This document shows positions 27,108-35,675 of a DNA stretch of 50,837 nucleotides, one piece after another; within the stretch, counting starts at the first letter, position 1; each line of letters starts with the position of its first letter. The DNA comes from Thiomonas bhubaneswarensis (GTDB lineage: Bacteria; Pseudomonadota; Gammaproteobacteria; Burkholderiales; Burkholderiaceae_C): positions 1-50,837 of the forward strand of contig NZ_LIPV01000013.1 of the NCBI RefSeq assembly GCF_001418255.1, given 5' to 3'. A program made the translations under genes and the position numbers. The notes beneath the pieces are model-generated. The model saw nothing but the letters and a program-made list of their open reading frames with translations, searched no databases and had not been told where the DNA came from.

Positions 27108-27120
27108 TGACCATTGGTCA
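27108..27120. promoter_or_regulatory. Operator-like dyad in the APC permease / lutC divergent region
   Basis: TGACCATTGGTCA is a perfect inverted repeat around a single T. A second pair, GTTACC at 27082-27087 and GGTAAC at 27126-27131, flanks it. The ACCA/TGGT half-sites recall GntR-family operators (FadR, PdhR and LldR types). The regulator is not in the window. Confidence 0.4.
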
Positions 27121-27178
27121 GATTTGGTAACAAATCGTCCATCAGTTGAAAGCCTTGCAATGAAGACGGCCTCCTAGA

Positions 27179-27847
27179 ATGGTCTCCATGAACACCGACA
27201 CCGCCCGCGCCGCGATCCTGGCGCAGATTCGAGCCCGTCAGGGGCGCCCCGCTGCGCAGCATGACATGGAGGCCGCTGATGTCGAGGTCGACATCGGCCG
27301 TCATGTGCGCGGGCCGCAGCCAGCGATTGCCGATCTCGTCGCGGAGTTCAGCACGCAGGCGCAGGCGCTGCAGACCAGCGTGGCCAGGGTCGCAACCGTC
27401 CAGGACGTGCCTGCCACCGTTGCGACCTATCTGCGCGAACAGGGCTTGCCGCTGCATGGGGTGGCCTGGGATACGCTGGCCGCTTACCCCTGGGCCGCGG
27501 CCGGGATGACGCTGGAATATCGCCCCCCGCGTGACGAAGACAAGCTGGGCATCACCGGCTGCTTCTGCGCGGTGGCCGAGACCGGCTCGCTGGTGCTGGC
27601 GAGTTCGCCTGCCACGCCGGCGTCCACGCATCTGCTGCCGGAAACGCATATCGCCGTCGTACCGGCCAGCCGCATCGTGCCCGCGCTGGAAGACGCCTAC
27701 GCGCTGCTGCGGACCGAACTGGGTGAGCTGCCGCGCGCGCTGTCCACGGTGTCGGGGCCGTCGCGCACCGGCGACATCGAGCAGACCATCGTGCTGGGCG
27801 CGCACGGCCCGTATCGCGTGCATGTGGTGATCGTCGATGCGCACTGA
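27179..27847 (+). CDS. lutC: LutC-like LUD-domain protein
   Basis: The 222-residue product matches LutC/YkgG: an N-terminal ARAAILAQIRARQ helix, the LGITGCFCAVAETGSLVLASS core, and THIAVVPASRIVP with the C-terminal TGDIEQTIVLGAHGP motif, which places it in the LUD family. LutC works with the Fe-S proteins LutA and LutB to oxidise L-lactate, but neither is adjacent, so this is an orphan. ATG at 27188 is an alternative start; neither has a good ribosome site. It overlaps the next gene by 11 bases. Confidence 0.87.
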   Translation: MVSMNTDTARAAILAQIRARQGRPAAQHDMEAADVEVDIGRHVRGPQPAIADLVAEFSTQAQALQTSVARVATVQDVPATVATYLREQGLPLHGVAWDTLAAYPWAAAGMTLEYRPPRDEDKLGITGCFCAVAETGSLVLASSPATPASTHLLPETHIAVVPASRIVPALEDAYALLRTELGELPRALSTVSGPSRTGDIEQTIVLGAHGPYRVHVVIVDAH

Positions 27848-29267
27848 CGCCGCGCGCCGCGCCGTGCGGCTCGGCATGGTGGGGCTGCTGGGGCTCGTGC
27901 CCCTGGGCGCTTCGGCCGGCACGGCCCATGGCCCCGACCCCGCCACGCTCTCGCTCTGGTGGGGGCTGCCCTTCGCCGCAATGCTGCTTTCCATCGCTCT
28001 CATGCCGCTGTTCGCCGCCAAGGTATGGCATCACCATCAGGGCAAGATTGCCGCGCTCTGGGCCGCGTTGTTTCTCCTGCCTTTTGCCGCCAGCTTCGGC
28101 GTGCAGGCCACCTTTGACGCCGCGCTGCACACTCTGCTGCACGAATACCTGCCTTTCGTCATTCTGCTCACCGCGCTCTACACCGTCAGCGGCGGCATCG
28201 CGGTGCGGGGCAATCTGCACGGCAGTCCGGGGCAAAACACCCTGCTGCTGGCCATCGGCACGGTGCTGGCCAGCCTCATGGGCACCACCGGGGCGGCCAT
28301 GCTCATGGTGCGCCCGGTCATCCGCGCCAACGATGCCCGCCGTCACAACGCGCATGTGCTGGTGTTCTTCATCTTCCTGGTGGCCAATGCCGGCGGCGCG
28401 CTCACGCCGCTGGGCGACCCGCCGCTGTTCCTCGGCTTTCTCAAGGGGGTGGATTTTTTCTGGACGCTGCGCCACCTGCTGGCTCCCACGGCGCTGCTGT
28501 GCGGGCTGCTGTTGGCCTTGTTCTATCTGCTCGACCGCTGGTTCTGGAGCCGCGAGGCCGAACGCAGGTCCATAGACCCCACGCCCGACAGCCCGCTGGG
28601 CCTCATCGGCGTGTGGAACCTGCTGTGGCTGCTGGTCATCGTCGCCGCGGTGCTGCACAGCGGCATCTGGAAACCGGGTGTCACCGTGTCCATCCTCGGC
28701 CAGCAACTCGACCTGCAGAACCTCACGCGCGACGTGGTGCTGATCGTCGTGGCCCTGCTGTCGCTGCTCACCACGCCCTGGCAGGCGCGGCATGAAAACC
28801 AGTTCAACTGGGGGCCGATGATCGAAGTGGCCAAGCTGTTCCTCGGCATCTTCCTCACCATCATCCCGGTGATTGCGATTCTTCGCGCGGGCAGCGGCGG
28901 GGCGCTGGCCCCGCTGGTGGCGCTGACGTCCGACGCGCATGGCCAGCCCATCGCAGCGGCGTACTTCTGGCTCACCGGCGGGCTGTCGTCCTTTCTCGAC
29001 AACGCGCCGACCTATCTGGTGTTCTTCAATCTCGCCGGAGGCGACGCCGCGCACCTCATGGCGCAGGCCACCACCCTCATGGCGATTTCGGCGGGGGCGG
29101 TGTTCATGGGTGCGGTCACCTACATCGGCAATGCACCCAATTTCATGGTCAAGGCCATCGCCGAGCACCGCGGCGTGCGCATGCCCTCGTTCTTTGGCTA
29201 CATGGGCTGGTCGTTCGCCGTGCTGATGCCCTGCTTTGTGCTGTTGACCCTGGTGTTTTTCCGATGA
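27837..29267 (+). CDS. NhaD-like sodium:proton antiporter (ion transporter superfamily)
   Basis: The 476-residue protein has about twelve membrane spans after an N-terminal hydrophobic segment that could be a signal peptide (GLLGLVPLGASAG). It matches the sodium:proton antiporter group near NhaD and citrate transporters: TLLLAIGTVLASLMGTTGAAMLMVRPVI, VANAGGALTPLGDPPLFLGFLKGV and LSSFLDNAPTYLVFFNL. The two LTPLGDPP and LDNAPT loops are the expected re-entrant motifs. It overlaps lutC by 11 bases and the next gene by four. Transport of organic acids instead of Na+/H+ exchange cannot be excluded. Confidence 0.85.
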   Translation: MRTDAARRAVRLGMVGLLGLVPLGASAGTAHGPDPATLSLWWGLPFAAMLLSIALMPLFAAKVWHHHQGKIAALWAALFLLPFAASFGVQATFDAALHTLLHEYLPFVILLTALYTVSGGIAVRGNLHGSPGQNTLLLAIGTVLASLMGTTGAAMLMVRPVIRANDARRHNAHVLVFFIFLVANAGGALTPLGDPPLFLGFLKGVDFFWTLRHLLAPTALLCGLLLALFYLLDRWFWSREAERRSIDPTPDSPLGLIGVWNLLWLLVIVAAVLHSGIWKPGVTVSILGQQLDLQNLTRDVVLIVVALLSLLTTPWQARHENQFNWGPMIEVAKLFLGIFLTIIPVIAILRAGSGGALAPLVALTSDAHGQPIAAAYFWLTGGLSSFLDNAPTYLVFFNLAGGDAAHLMAQATTLMAISAGAVFMGAVTYIGNAPNFMVKAIAEHRGVRMPSFFGYMGWSFAVLMPCFVLLTLVFFR

Positions 29268-30247
29268 CTTCCGTTGCACATTCCGAGCGCCCGCGCGTGC
29301 TGGTCGCGCGTGCGGTGTTTCCCGACATCATCGACCTGTTGCGCGAGGTGGCCGAGGTGGAGGCCACGCCCGACGACGCCATTTCGACGCCCGAGACGCT
29401 GCGTCGGCGGCTGGCCGACAAACAAGGCGCCTTCATCACCGGCAGCGAGCGCATCGACGCTGCCTTGCTCGATGCCTGCCCGCTGCTGAGGGTGGTGAGC
29501 ACCATGACCGTGGGCGTCGATCACATCGACCTCGCCGCCTGCGCGGCGCGCGGCATCATCGTCACCCACGCCCCCGACGTGCTCACCGAAACCACCGCCG
29601 ATTTCGGCTTCGCCCTGCTGCTGGCGGCGGCGCGGCGCGTCGGCGAAGCCGAGCGCTATTTGCGCGCAGGTCAGTGGACCAAGTGGAGCGTCGATCTGTT
29701 CGCCGGGGCCGATATTCACGGCGCAACCCTGGGCATCGTCGGCATGGGGCGCATCGGCCAGGCCATCGCCCGCCGCGCCGCGCTCGGCTTCGACATGCGC
29801 GTGCTCTATCACAATCGCAATCGTCTGTCCGAAGCTATCGAGGCCGACTGTGGGGGTGCGCAGCACCGCGCGCTGCCAGCCCTGCTGGCTGAAAGCGACC
29901 ATGTGCTGCTGGCGCTGCCCTACAGCCCGCAGGCATATCACCTCATCGGCGCGGGCGAACTCGCGCTGATGAAGCCCGGCGCGACTCTGGTCAACATCGC
30001 CCGTGGTGGCGTGGTGGACGAAGCCGCGCTGGCGCAGGCGCTGCACAACGGTCGCCTGGGTGCCGCAGGGCTCGATGTGTTCGAGGGCGAACCCGCCGTC
30101 AACCCGGTGCTGCTGGCCGCGCCGCGCCTGGTGCTCACCCCGCATATCGCCAGCAGCAGCCTGCCCACCCGCCGCGCCATGGCCCGGCTCGCGGTGGACA
30201 ATCTTCTCGCCGTGCTGCAGGGCAGGCCGCCGCTCACTCCCGTCTGA
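29264..30247 (+). CDS. D-2-hydroxyacid dehydrogenase (glyoxylate/hydroxypyruvate reductase type)
   Basis: The 327-residue enzyme has the NAD(P) motif GIVGMGRIGQAIARRAALGFD and the family triad: Arg in LVNIARGGVVDE, Glu in DVFEGEPAV and His in LTPHIASSS. Basic residues after the dinucleotide fold (HNRNRL) suggest NADPH preference, as in GhrB. It probably reduces glyoxylate or hydroxypyruvate. The ATG overlaps the antiporter stop (ATGA), and rmuC follows after six bases. Confidence 0.9.
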   Translation: MTSVAHSERPRVLVARAVFPDIIDLLREVAEVEATPDDAISTPETLRRRLADKQGAFITGSERIDAALLDACPLLRVVSTMTVGVDHIDLAACAARGIIVTHAPDVLTETTADFGFALLLAAARRVGEAERYLRAGQWTKWSVDLFAGADIHGATLGIVGMGRIGQAIARRAALGFDMRVLYHNRNRLSEAIEADCGGAQHRALPALLAESDHVLLALPYSPQAYHLIGAGELALMKPGATLVNIARGGVVDEAALAQALHNGRLGAAGLDVFEGEPAVNPVLLAAPRLVLTPHIASSSLPTRRAMARLAVDNLLAVLQGRPPLTPV

Positions 30248-30253
30248 ACGCTC

Positions 30254-31684
30254 ATGTCGCTCGAATTCATCCTGCTCGTCGTCGTCGCGCTTCTGCTGTT
30301 CGTGCTGCTGGGCATGGGCTGGGCGCTGCTGGCGCGGCTGCGCGGCCTGGCCGAGCTTCGCCGCGAGATCGGCTTTGAGGTGGCGCCGCAACTCGAACGC
30401 CTGGAGCGCGAATTGCGCGGCGCGGTGCAAGCCAGCAGTCAGGGCCTGCGCACCGAGCAGGCCGGGCAGCTGGCACAGTTCCAGCAGATGCTGCTCAACC
30501 AGCAGGGCGAGAGCACGCGCACGCAGAACGCCCAGCTCGACGCCGTGGCACTTCAGCTCCAGAACCTGCAGAAGGCGGTGGGCGACACCCTGGTGCAGCA
30601 GGTCGGCCACCTCACCCAGACCAACACCCAGAGCCTGCAGGCCATGCAGACCCAACTCGCCGAAAGGCTCGACGCGCTGCGCCAGGCGACCGACAAGAAT
30701 CTGGCCGAGATGCGCGGCACCGTCGAGCTGCGCCTGCGCGAGCTGCAGGCCGACAACGAGAAAAAACTCGAGCAGATGCGCGCCACCGTCGACGAGAAGC
30801 TGCACGCCACGCTGGAGCAGCGGCTTGGCGAGAGCTTCAAGCAGGTGGCCGAACGGCTGGAGCTGGTGCACCGTGGCCTGGGCGAGATGCAGACTCTGGC
30901 GCAGGGCGTGGGCGATCTGCAGCGGGTGTTCAGCAATGTGAAATCGCGCGGCATCTTCGGTGAAATCCAGCTCGCCGGTCTGATCGAGCAGGTGTTCACG
31001 CCCGAGCAGTATGGCGTGAACGTCGAAACCGTGCCCGGCAACAACGCCAGGGTGGAATACGCCATCCGCCTGCCGGGCAAGGGCGAAGGCCCGGTGTGGC
31101 TGCCGATAGACGCCAAGTTTCCGCGCGAGGACTACGAGCGCCTGCTCGACGCGCAGGATCGTGCCGACAAGGCCGATGCGGAAACCGCCGCCAAGGCGCT
31201 CGAACTGCGCCTGCGCGACGAAGCCAAAACCATACAGTCCAAGTACATCGCCGCGCCCTACACGGCCGACTTCGGCATTCTGTTCCTGCCCACCGAAGGG
31301 CTGTACGCCGAGGCGCTGCGTCGGCCGGGTCTGGTCGAAGCGTTGCAGCGCGAGCACCGCGTGATGCTCGCCGGGCCAACCACGCTTCTGGCCCTGCTCA
31401 ACAGTCTGCACATGGGTTTCCGCACCCTGGCGCTGGAGCAGCGCTCCACCGAAGTGTGGAAGGTGCTCGGCGCGGTGAAAACCGAATTCACCAAATTCGG
31501 CGAGGTGCTCGCCAAGACCCGGAAAAAGCTCGATGAAGCCAGCAACACCATCGGCAGTGCCGAAGTGCGCACCCGCGCCATGGCACGGCAGCTCAAGACC
31601 GTCGAGGCCCTGCCCGTTGATCAAACTCAAACCCTGCTGGGTTTGACCGAGGTCGACCCCGGCGAGGTCGAAGACCCGCTATAA
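30254..31684 (+). CDS. rmuC: DNA recombination protein RmuC
   Basis: RmuC limits inversions at short inverted repeats and has a nuclease-like core. The 476-residue product has an N-terminal membrane segment (residues 3-23), a long coiled coil (about 40-200, many Gln, Leu and Glu), and the conserved domain with GIFGEIQLAGLIEQVF, LPIDAKFPREDYERLLDA, and YTADFGILFLPTEGLYAEAL followed by VMLAGPTTLLALLNSLHMGF. It is the last gene of the lutC-containing operon and is followed by a terminator. Confidence 0.95.
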   Translation: MSLEFILLVVVALLLFVLLGMGWALLARLRGLAELRREIGFEVAPQLERLERELRGAVQASSQGLRTEQAGQLAQFQQMLLNQQGESTRTQNAQLDAVALQLQNLQKAVGDTLVQQVGHLTQTNTQSLQAMQTQLAERLDALRQATDKNLAEMRGTVELRLRELQADNEKKLEQMRATVDEKLHATLEQRLGESFKQVAERLELVHRGLGEMQTLAQGVGDLQRVFSNVKSRGIFGEIQLAGLIEQVFTPEQYGVNVETVPGNNARVEYAIRLPGKGEGPVWLPIDAKFPREDYERLLDAQDRADKADAETAAKALELRLRDEAKTIQSKYIAAPYTADFGILFLPTEGLYAEALRRPGLVEALQREHRVMLAGPTTLLALLNSLHMGFRTLALEQRSTEVWKVLGAVKTEFTKFGEVLAKTRKKLDEASNTIGSAEVRTRAMARQLKTVEALPVDQTQTLLGLTEVDPGEVEDPL

Positions 31685-31753
31685 ATCCATCAACATCACA
31701 CGCCCCACGCCGGTTCAAGACCCGCGTGCGGCACTTCCGTATCTCCTATTGCC

Positions 31754-31777
31754 AGCGCGCTTCGCTGCGCGCTTTTT
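31754..31777 (+). terminator. Rho-independent terminator after rmuC
   Basis: AGCGCGC at 31754-31760 pairs with GCGCGCT at 31767-31773 around a six-base loop, followed directly by TTTTTG. It ends only 16 bases before the nrdJ start, so nrdJ transcription must start within or before the hairpin or rely on read-through. Confidence 0.75.
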
Positions 31778-31793
31778 GTATTGCCGAAACACC

Positions 31794-34250
31794 ATGCAAG
31801 CACAAGACATCAGCCTCGACGTTCTGGCGGAAAAATACGCCAAGGGTAGTGAACAAAGCATCGAAGACATCCACGCCCGCGTAGCCCGCGCGCTCGCCGC
31901 GAAGGAGGCCGATCCGGCCCGGTTCGAGGGCGAATTCCTCAAGGCGCTGGCCGAGGGCTTCGTGCCCGCCGGGCGCATCATGTCCGCAGCCGGCACCGAC
32001 ATTCAGGCGACCCTCATCAACTGCTTCGTCCAGCCCGTCGGCGATTCGGTGTCCGACGACAAGGACGGCAAGCCCAGCATCTACAAGGCCCTGGCGCAGG
32101 CGGCCGAAACCATGCGGCGCGGCGGCGGCGTGGGCTACGACTTTTCGCGCATCCGCCCGGTGGGCGCGCATGTCGGCGGCACCCACAGCCGTGCCAGCGG
32201 CCCGCTGTCGTTCATGCGGGTGTTCGACGCCTCCTGCGAAACGGTGGAGTCGGCCGGCAGCCGCCGAGGCGCGCAGATGGGCGTGCTGCGCATCGACCAT
32301 CCCGACATCGAAGCCTTCATCCACGCCAAGGACCAGGGCGCGTTCAAGAACTTCAACCTCTCGGTCGGTGTGAGCGCGGCTTTCATGCAGGCGGTGGAAA
32401 GCGATGCCGAGATCGACTTGGTGCACAAGGCCCGCCCGGGCGACGACCAGATTGCCGAGGGCGCGCATCAACGTGCCGACGGTCTGTGGGTCTATCGCAG
32501 CGTGCGCGCCCGCGATCTGTGGGATCAGATCATGCAGTCCACCTACGACCATGCCGAGCCGGGCATCCTGTTTCTCGACACGGCCAACGGCGACAACAAC
32601 CTCTATTACTGCGAGACCTTCGAAGCGACCAACCCGTGCGCCGAGGAATTCCTGCCCGACTATGGCTGCTGCTGCCTGGGCTCGATCAACCTCACCCGCT
32701 TCGTGCGCGAGCCGTTCACCCCGCAGGCGCGTTTCGATGTCGAGCGATTCAAGGCCACCACGCGCACGGCAGTGCGCATGCTCGACAACGTGCTCGACGT
32801 CACCTACTGGCCGCTTCCCGAGCAGCATGAAGAGGCGCAGAACAAGCGCCGCGTCGGCCTGGGCTTTCTCGGCCTGGGCGATGCCTGCGTGATGCTGGGC
32901 CTGCGCTACGACAGCGAAGACGCGCGCCGCTTTGCCGCCGACATGGCCGCAGCCCTGCGCGATGCGGCCTACGCCGCCTCGGTCGATCTCGCCCGCGAGA
33001 AAGGGGCCTTCCCGCTGTTCGACGCAGAAAAATATCTCAACAGCGGCTTCGCCCGGCGGCTGTCCGACGACCTGCGCGCGACCATCGCCCGGCATGGCAT
33101 CCGCAACTCGCACCTGCTCGCCGTGGCGCCCACCGGCACCATCAGCCTGGCTTTTGCCGACAACGCTAGCAACGGCATCGAGCCCGCCTTCTCCTGGGTC
33201 TATACCCGCAAGAAGCGCATGGCCGACAACACCACCCGCGAGTACGAAGTGGCCGACCACGCCTGGCGCCTGTACCGCAGCATGGGCCACGATATGGCCC
33301 AGTTGCCCCCCGCCTTCGTCACCGCCCTGGAGATGTCCGCGCTCGACCACATGAAGATGCTGCAGGCCGTGCAGCCCTTCATTGACACCAGCATCAGCAA
33401 GACCGTCAACGTCCCCGCCGACTACCCCTACGACGACTTCAAGGATCTCTACCTGCAGGCCTGGAAGGCCGGGCTCAAGGGGCTGGCCACCTACCGCCCC
33501 AACAGCGTGCTGGGCGCCGTGCTGCAAACCACGCCCACCCCAGCTGCGTCTACCACCGCTGCGCCCGCGCCCGCAGCGGCCGCCGTTCAAGCGACGGGCG
33601 ACATCGACCCGCTGACCCGCCGCATCGAAGGCCGCCCCGCCGGCGATCTGCAGGCCGTGACCAGCAAGATCAGCTACATGACCTCCGAAGGGCAGAAGAC
33701 CGTGTATCTGTCGGTCTCCTTCGCCGAAGTGGAGGGCAGGGCGAACGGCGAGACCGTGCGCATCGAACGGCCCATCGAGTTTTTCATGCCCGCAGGCCAG
33801 CGCGACGAAGGCCAGCAATGGATCGCCTCCAATATGCGGCTGCTGTCGCTGGTGGCGCGCTCGGGCGGATCGGTCGCCAAGAGCCTGCTCAACATGCGCG
33901 AAGTCGTGTGGGACAAAGGCCCGGTGCGCTCTGGCGAGGTCATCAAGTCAGACGGCAGCCGCGCGCCGCGTTTCCACCAATCCGAGGTGGCGGCCATCGC
34001 CTACGCCTTGCAGGAATTGCTGCGCCGACGCGGCTTTCTCGACGCCGAGGGCCGCGAACGCCCGGTGGAACAACTGGCACAGCGCGCCCACGTCCCCGAA
34101 GCCCTGCGCATCGACCTCGAATCCGCCGAAGCCAAGCCCGACCTGCTGCCCAGCGGCCGCATCTGCCCCGAATGCGGCGGCCCCTTCCTGCGCCGCGTCG
34201 ATGGCTGCGACCGCTGCGAGAACTGCGGGTATATCGGGAGTTGCGGGTAA
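31794..34250 (+). CDS. nrdJ: Adenosylcobalamin-dependent ribonucleotide reductase (class II)
   Basis: This enzyme reduces ribonucleotides to deoxyribonucleotides with a B12 radical, with or without oxygen. The 818-residue protein has the family N-terminus (FVPAGRIMSAAGTDIQATLINCFVQPV), the active-site pair ATNPCAEEFLPDYGCCCLGS (thiyl Cys and Glu), and the VAPTGTISL loop. An Ala/Pro-rich linker at about 580-600 leads to a C-terminal module ending in a Cys-rich tail (CPECGG, CDRCENCGYIGSCG). That tail holds the redox-shuttling cysteines and a probable zinc site. ATG at 31794 fits the family; upstream in-frame codons fall in the terminator. No cobalamin riboswitch was recognised in the 109 bases upstream. 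Confidence 0.95.
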   Translation: MQAQDISLDVLAEKYAKGSEQSIEDIHARVARALAAKEADPARFEGEFLKALAEGFVPAGRIMSAAGTDIQATLINCFVQPVGDSVSDDKDGKPSIYKALAQAAETMRRGGGVGYDFSRIRPVGAHVGGTHSRASGPLSFMRVFDASCETVESAGSRRGAQMGVLRIDHPDIEAFIHAKDQGAFKNFNLSVGVSAAFMQAVESDAEIDLVHKARPGDDQIAEGAHQRADGLWVYRSVRARDLWDQIMQSTYDHAEPGILFLDTANGDNNLYYCETFEATNPCAEEFLPDYGCCCLGSINLTRFVREPFTPQARFDVERFKATTRTAVRMLDNVLDVTYWPLPEQHEEAQNKRRVGLGFLGLGDACVMLGLRYDSEDARRFAADMAAALRDAAYAASVDLAREKGAFPLFDAEKYLNSGFARRLSDDLRATIARHGIRNSHLLAVAPTGTISLAFADNASNGIEPAFSWVYTRKKRMADNTTREYEVADHAWRLYRSMGHDMAQLPPAFVTALEMSALDHMKMLQAVQPFIDTSISKTVNVPADYPYDDFKDLYLQAWKAGLKGLATYRPNSVLGAVLQTTPTPAASTTAAPAPAAAAVQATGDIDPLTRRIEGRPAGDLQAVTSKISYMTSEGQKTVYLSVSFAEVEGRANGETVRIERPIEFFMPAGQRDEGQQWIASNMRLLSLVARSGGSVAKSLLNMREVVWDKGPVRSGEVIKSDGSRAPRFHQSEVAAIAYALQELLRRRGFLDAEGRERPVEQLAQRAHVPEALRIDLESAEAKPDLLPSGRICPECGGPFLRRVDGCDRCENCGYIGSCG

Positions 34251-34261
34251 TCCGGCCCGCT

Positions 34262-34400
34262 TACCGCCAGGAGGCTGTCTTCTACGAGGACGCGATGATT
34301 GCGGCGACCGCGCGCATGCGCAGCCTGACCGTCGTCACGCGCAACGTGGCAGACTTCAAGCCGTTTGGCGTTGAAGTACTCAACCAATTTCAGACTCCGC
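34262..34400 (+). pseudogene. Remnant of a PIN-domain (VapC-type) toxin, C-terminal part
   Basis: In one frame the sequence encodes YRQEAVFYEDAMIAATA, then LTVVTRNVADFKPFGVEVLN, which is the C-terminal third of FitB/VapC toxins with the late catalytic Asp residues. There is no start and no N-terminal half: nrdJ ends 12 bases upstream. The frame runs on to 34468 without matching the family. It is a decayed or truncated toxin gene. Confidence 0.75.
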
Positions 34401-34528
34401 GCAAGTCATGCGGTGCGGGGAGAGGGAAAGTTGGTGTCCCTCAATGGAAGGTCGTGCTACGAAGTTAGACCTGACCCCATTTGTGCCATACAAAGTCGTG
34501 CAATAGGGGGCTGGCGTCGTTACCGGAC
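34401..34528. other. Intergenic stretch after the PIN remnant
   Basis: No coding frame or RNA structure was recognised. The stretch contains AGACCTGACCCCATTTGTG, which could be the edge of an old mobile element, but no matching repeat was found in the window. Confidence 0.3.
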
Positions 34529-34567
34529 GAAGCACGAGCGCCCCGTAGCGGCGGGCGCTCCCGCTTC
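34529..34567 (-). terminator. Stem-loop downstream of minE
   Basis: A 15-base arm (GAAGC-AC-GAGCGCCC) pairs with GGGCGCTC-CC-GCTTC, two mismatches, nine-base loop. It lies directly after the minE stop on the minus strand and probably ends the min operon, though no T-run follows. Confidence 0.5.
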
Positions 34568-34568
34568 G

Positions 34569-34829
34569 TCAGACCGCGCGCGGCGGGATCTCGATCTTTA
34601 CTTCCAGCACTTCCAGCGTGTCCTGGCGTTCGAGCTTGACCTGGATGTCGTTGCTGTCGACCATGACGTACTTGGAGATGACGTCGACCAGTTCGCGCTG
34701 CAGCGCCGGCAGCCAGTCGGCGGGGGCGCCGGCTCCCCCGCGCTCGTGGGCGAGGATGATCTGCAGCCGCTCCTTGGCGACTGTGGCGGTTTTCTTTTTT
34801 TCGCCCAGGAGAAATGAGAGGAATGACAT
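34569..34829 (-). CDS. minE: Cell division topological specificity factor MinE
   Basis: MinE stimulates the MinD ATPase and drives pole-to-pole oscillation. The 86-residue product has the N-terminal membrane-targeting sequence ([13 protein letters not shown]), the anti-MinCD helix with [13 protein letters not shown], and the dimerisation domain ([37 protein letters not shown]). GGAG lies upstream of the ATG. It is the last of three min genes, 14 bases after minD. Confidence 0.96.
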   Translation of the reverse strand: MSFLSFLLGEKKKTATVAKERLQIILAHERGGAGAPADWLPALQRELVDVISKYVMVDSNDIQVKLERQDTLEVLEVKIEIPPRAV

Positions 34830-34843
34830 GGTGCGTGTCTCCC

Positions 34844-35656
34844 TCAACCGCCGAACAGGCGCTTGAACAGGCCCGGCTTCTGATAGTCGGTGAAGCGCAT
34901 GGGCTTGTCTTCGCCGAGGAAGCGGGCCACCACGTCTTGATAGGCCTCGGCGACGTCGGTGCCGGTGAGGTGAATGGCCGGTGTGCCCTGGTTGGAGGCT
35001 TGCAGCACGGCTTCGCTCTCGGGAATCACGCCAATGAGCTGGATGCGCAGAATGTCCTGGATGTCGGTGAGCGAGAGCATTTCGCCGTCGCTGACGCGCT
35101 TGGGGTTGTAGCGGGTGATGAGCAGATGTTCGCGGATCGGCTCGGCCCCTTCGATGGCGCGCTTAGTTTTGCTCGACAGCATGCCCAGGATGCGGTCGGA
35201 ATCGCGCACCGACGAGACTTCGGGGTTGGTGACGATGAGGGCTTCGTCGGCGAAGTGCATGGCCATCAGCGCGCCGCTCTCGATGCCGGCGGGTGAGTCG
35301 CAGACGATGTAGGTGAAGCCCATCTCGTCGAGCTCCTTGAGCACGTTTTCCACGCCCTCCTTGGTGAGGGCGTCCTTGTCGCGGGTCTGCGAGGCCGGCA
35401 GGATGAACAAGTTGTCGCACTGCTTGTCCTTGATCAGCGCCTGGGTGAGCTTGGCTTCGCCCTGGATGACGTTGATGAGGTCGTACACCACGCGGCGCTC
35501 GCAGCCCATGATCAGGTCGAGGTTGCGCAGGCCGACGTCGAAGTCGATGACGGCGGTCTTGTGGCCGCGCAGGGCCAGGCCGGAGGCGAAGCTGGCGCTG
35601 GTGGTGGTCTTGCCCACGCCACCTTTGCCGGAAGTCACCACAATGATTTTCGCCAT
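34844..35656 (-). CDS. minD: Septum site-determining ATPase MinD
   Basis: MinD binds the membrane as an ATP dimer and recruits MinC to block FtsZ assembly away from midcell. The 270-residue product has the deviant Walker [37 protein letters not shown], and the C-terminal amphipathic membrane helix [10 protein letters not shown]. It lies 19 bases after minC. Confidence 0.97.
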   Translation of the reverse strand: MAKIIVVTSGKGGVGKTTTSASFASGLALRGHKTAVIDFDVGLRNLDLIMGCERRVVYDLINVIQGEAKLTQALIKDKQCDNLFILPASQTRDKDALTKEGVENVLKELDEMGFTYIVCDSPAGIESGALMAMHFADEALIVTNPEVSSVRDSDRILGMLSSKTKRAIEGAEPIREHLLITRYNPKRVSDGEMLSLTDIQDILRIQLIGVIPESEAVLQASNQGTPAIHLTGTDVAEAYQDVVARFLGEDKPMRFTDYQKPGLFKRLFGG

Positions 35657-35675
35657 GAGTTCAGTCCTTTGAAAA

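Noticed and set aside
31685-31793. Cobalamin riboswitch upstream of nrdJ
   Set aside because: The 109-base gap is too short for a full riboswitch and no B12-box was recognised; a terminator hairpin explains the structure.
31746-33818. 690-codon minus-strand frame opposite nrdJ
   Set aside because: It mirrors nrdJ and has no family features.
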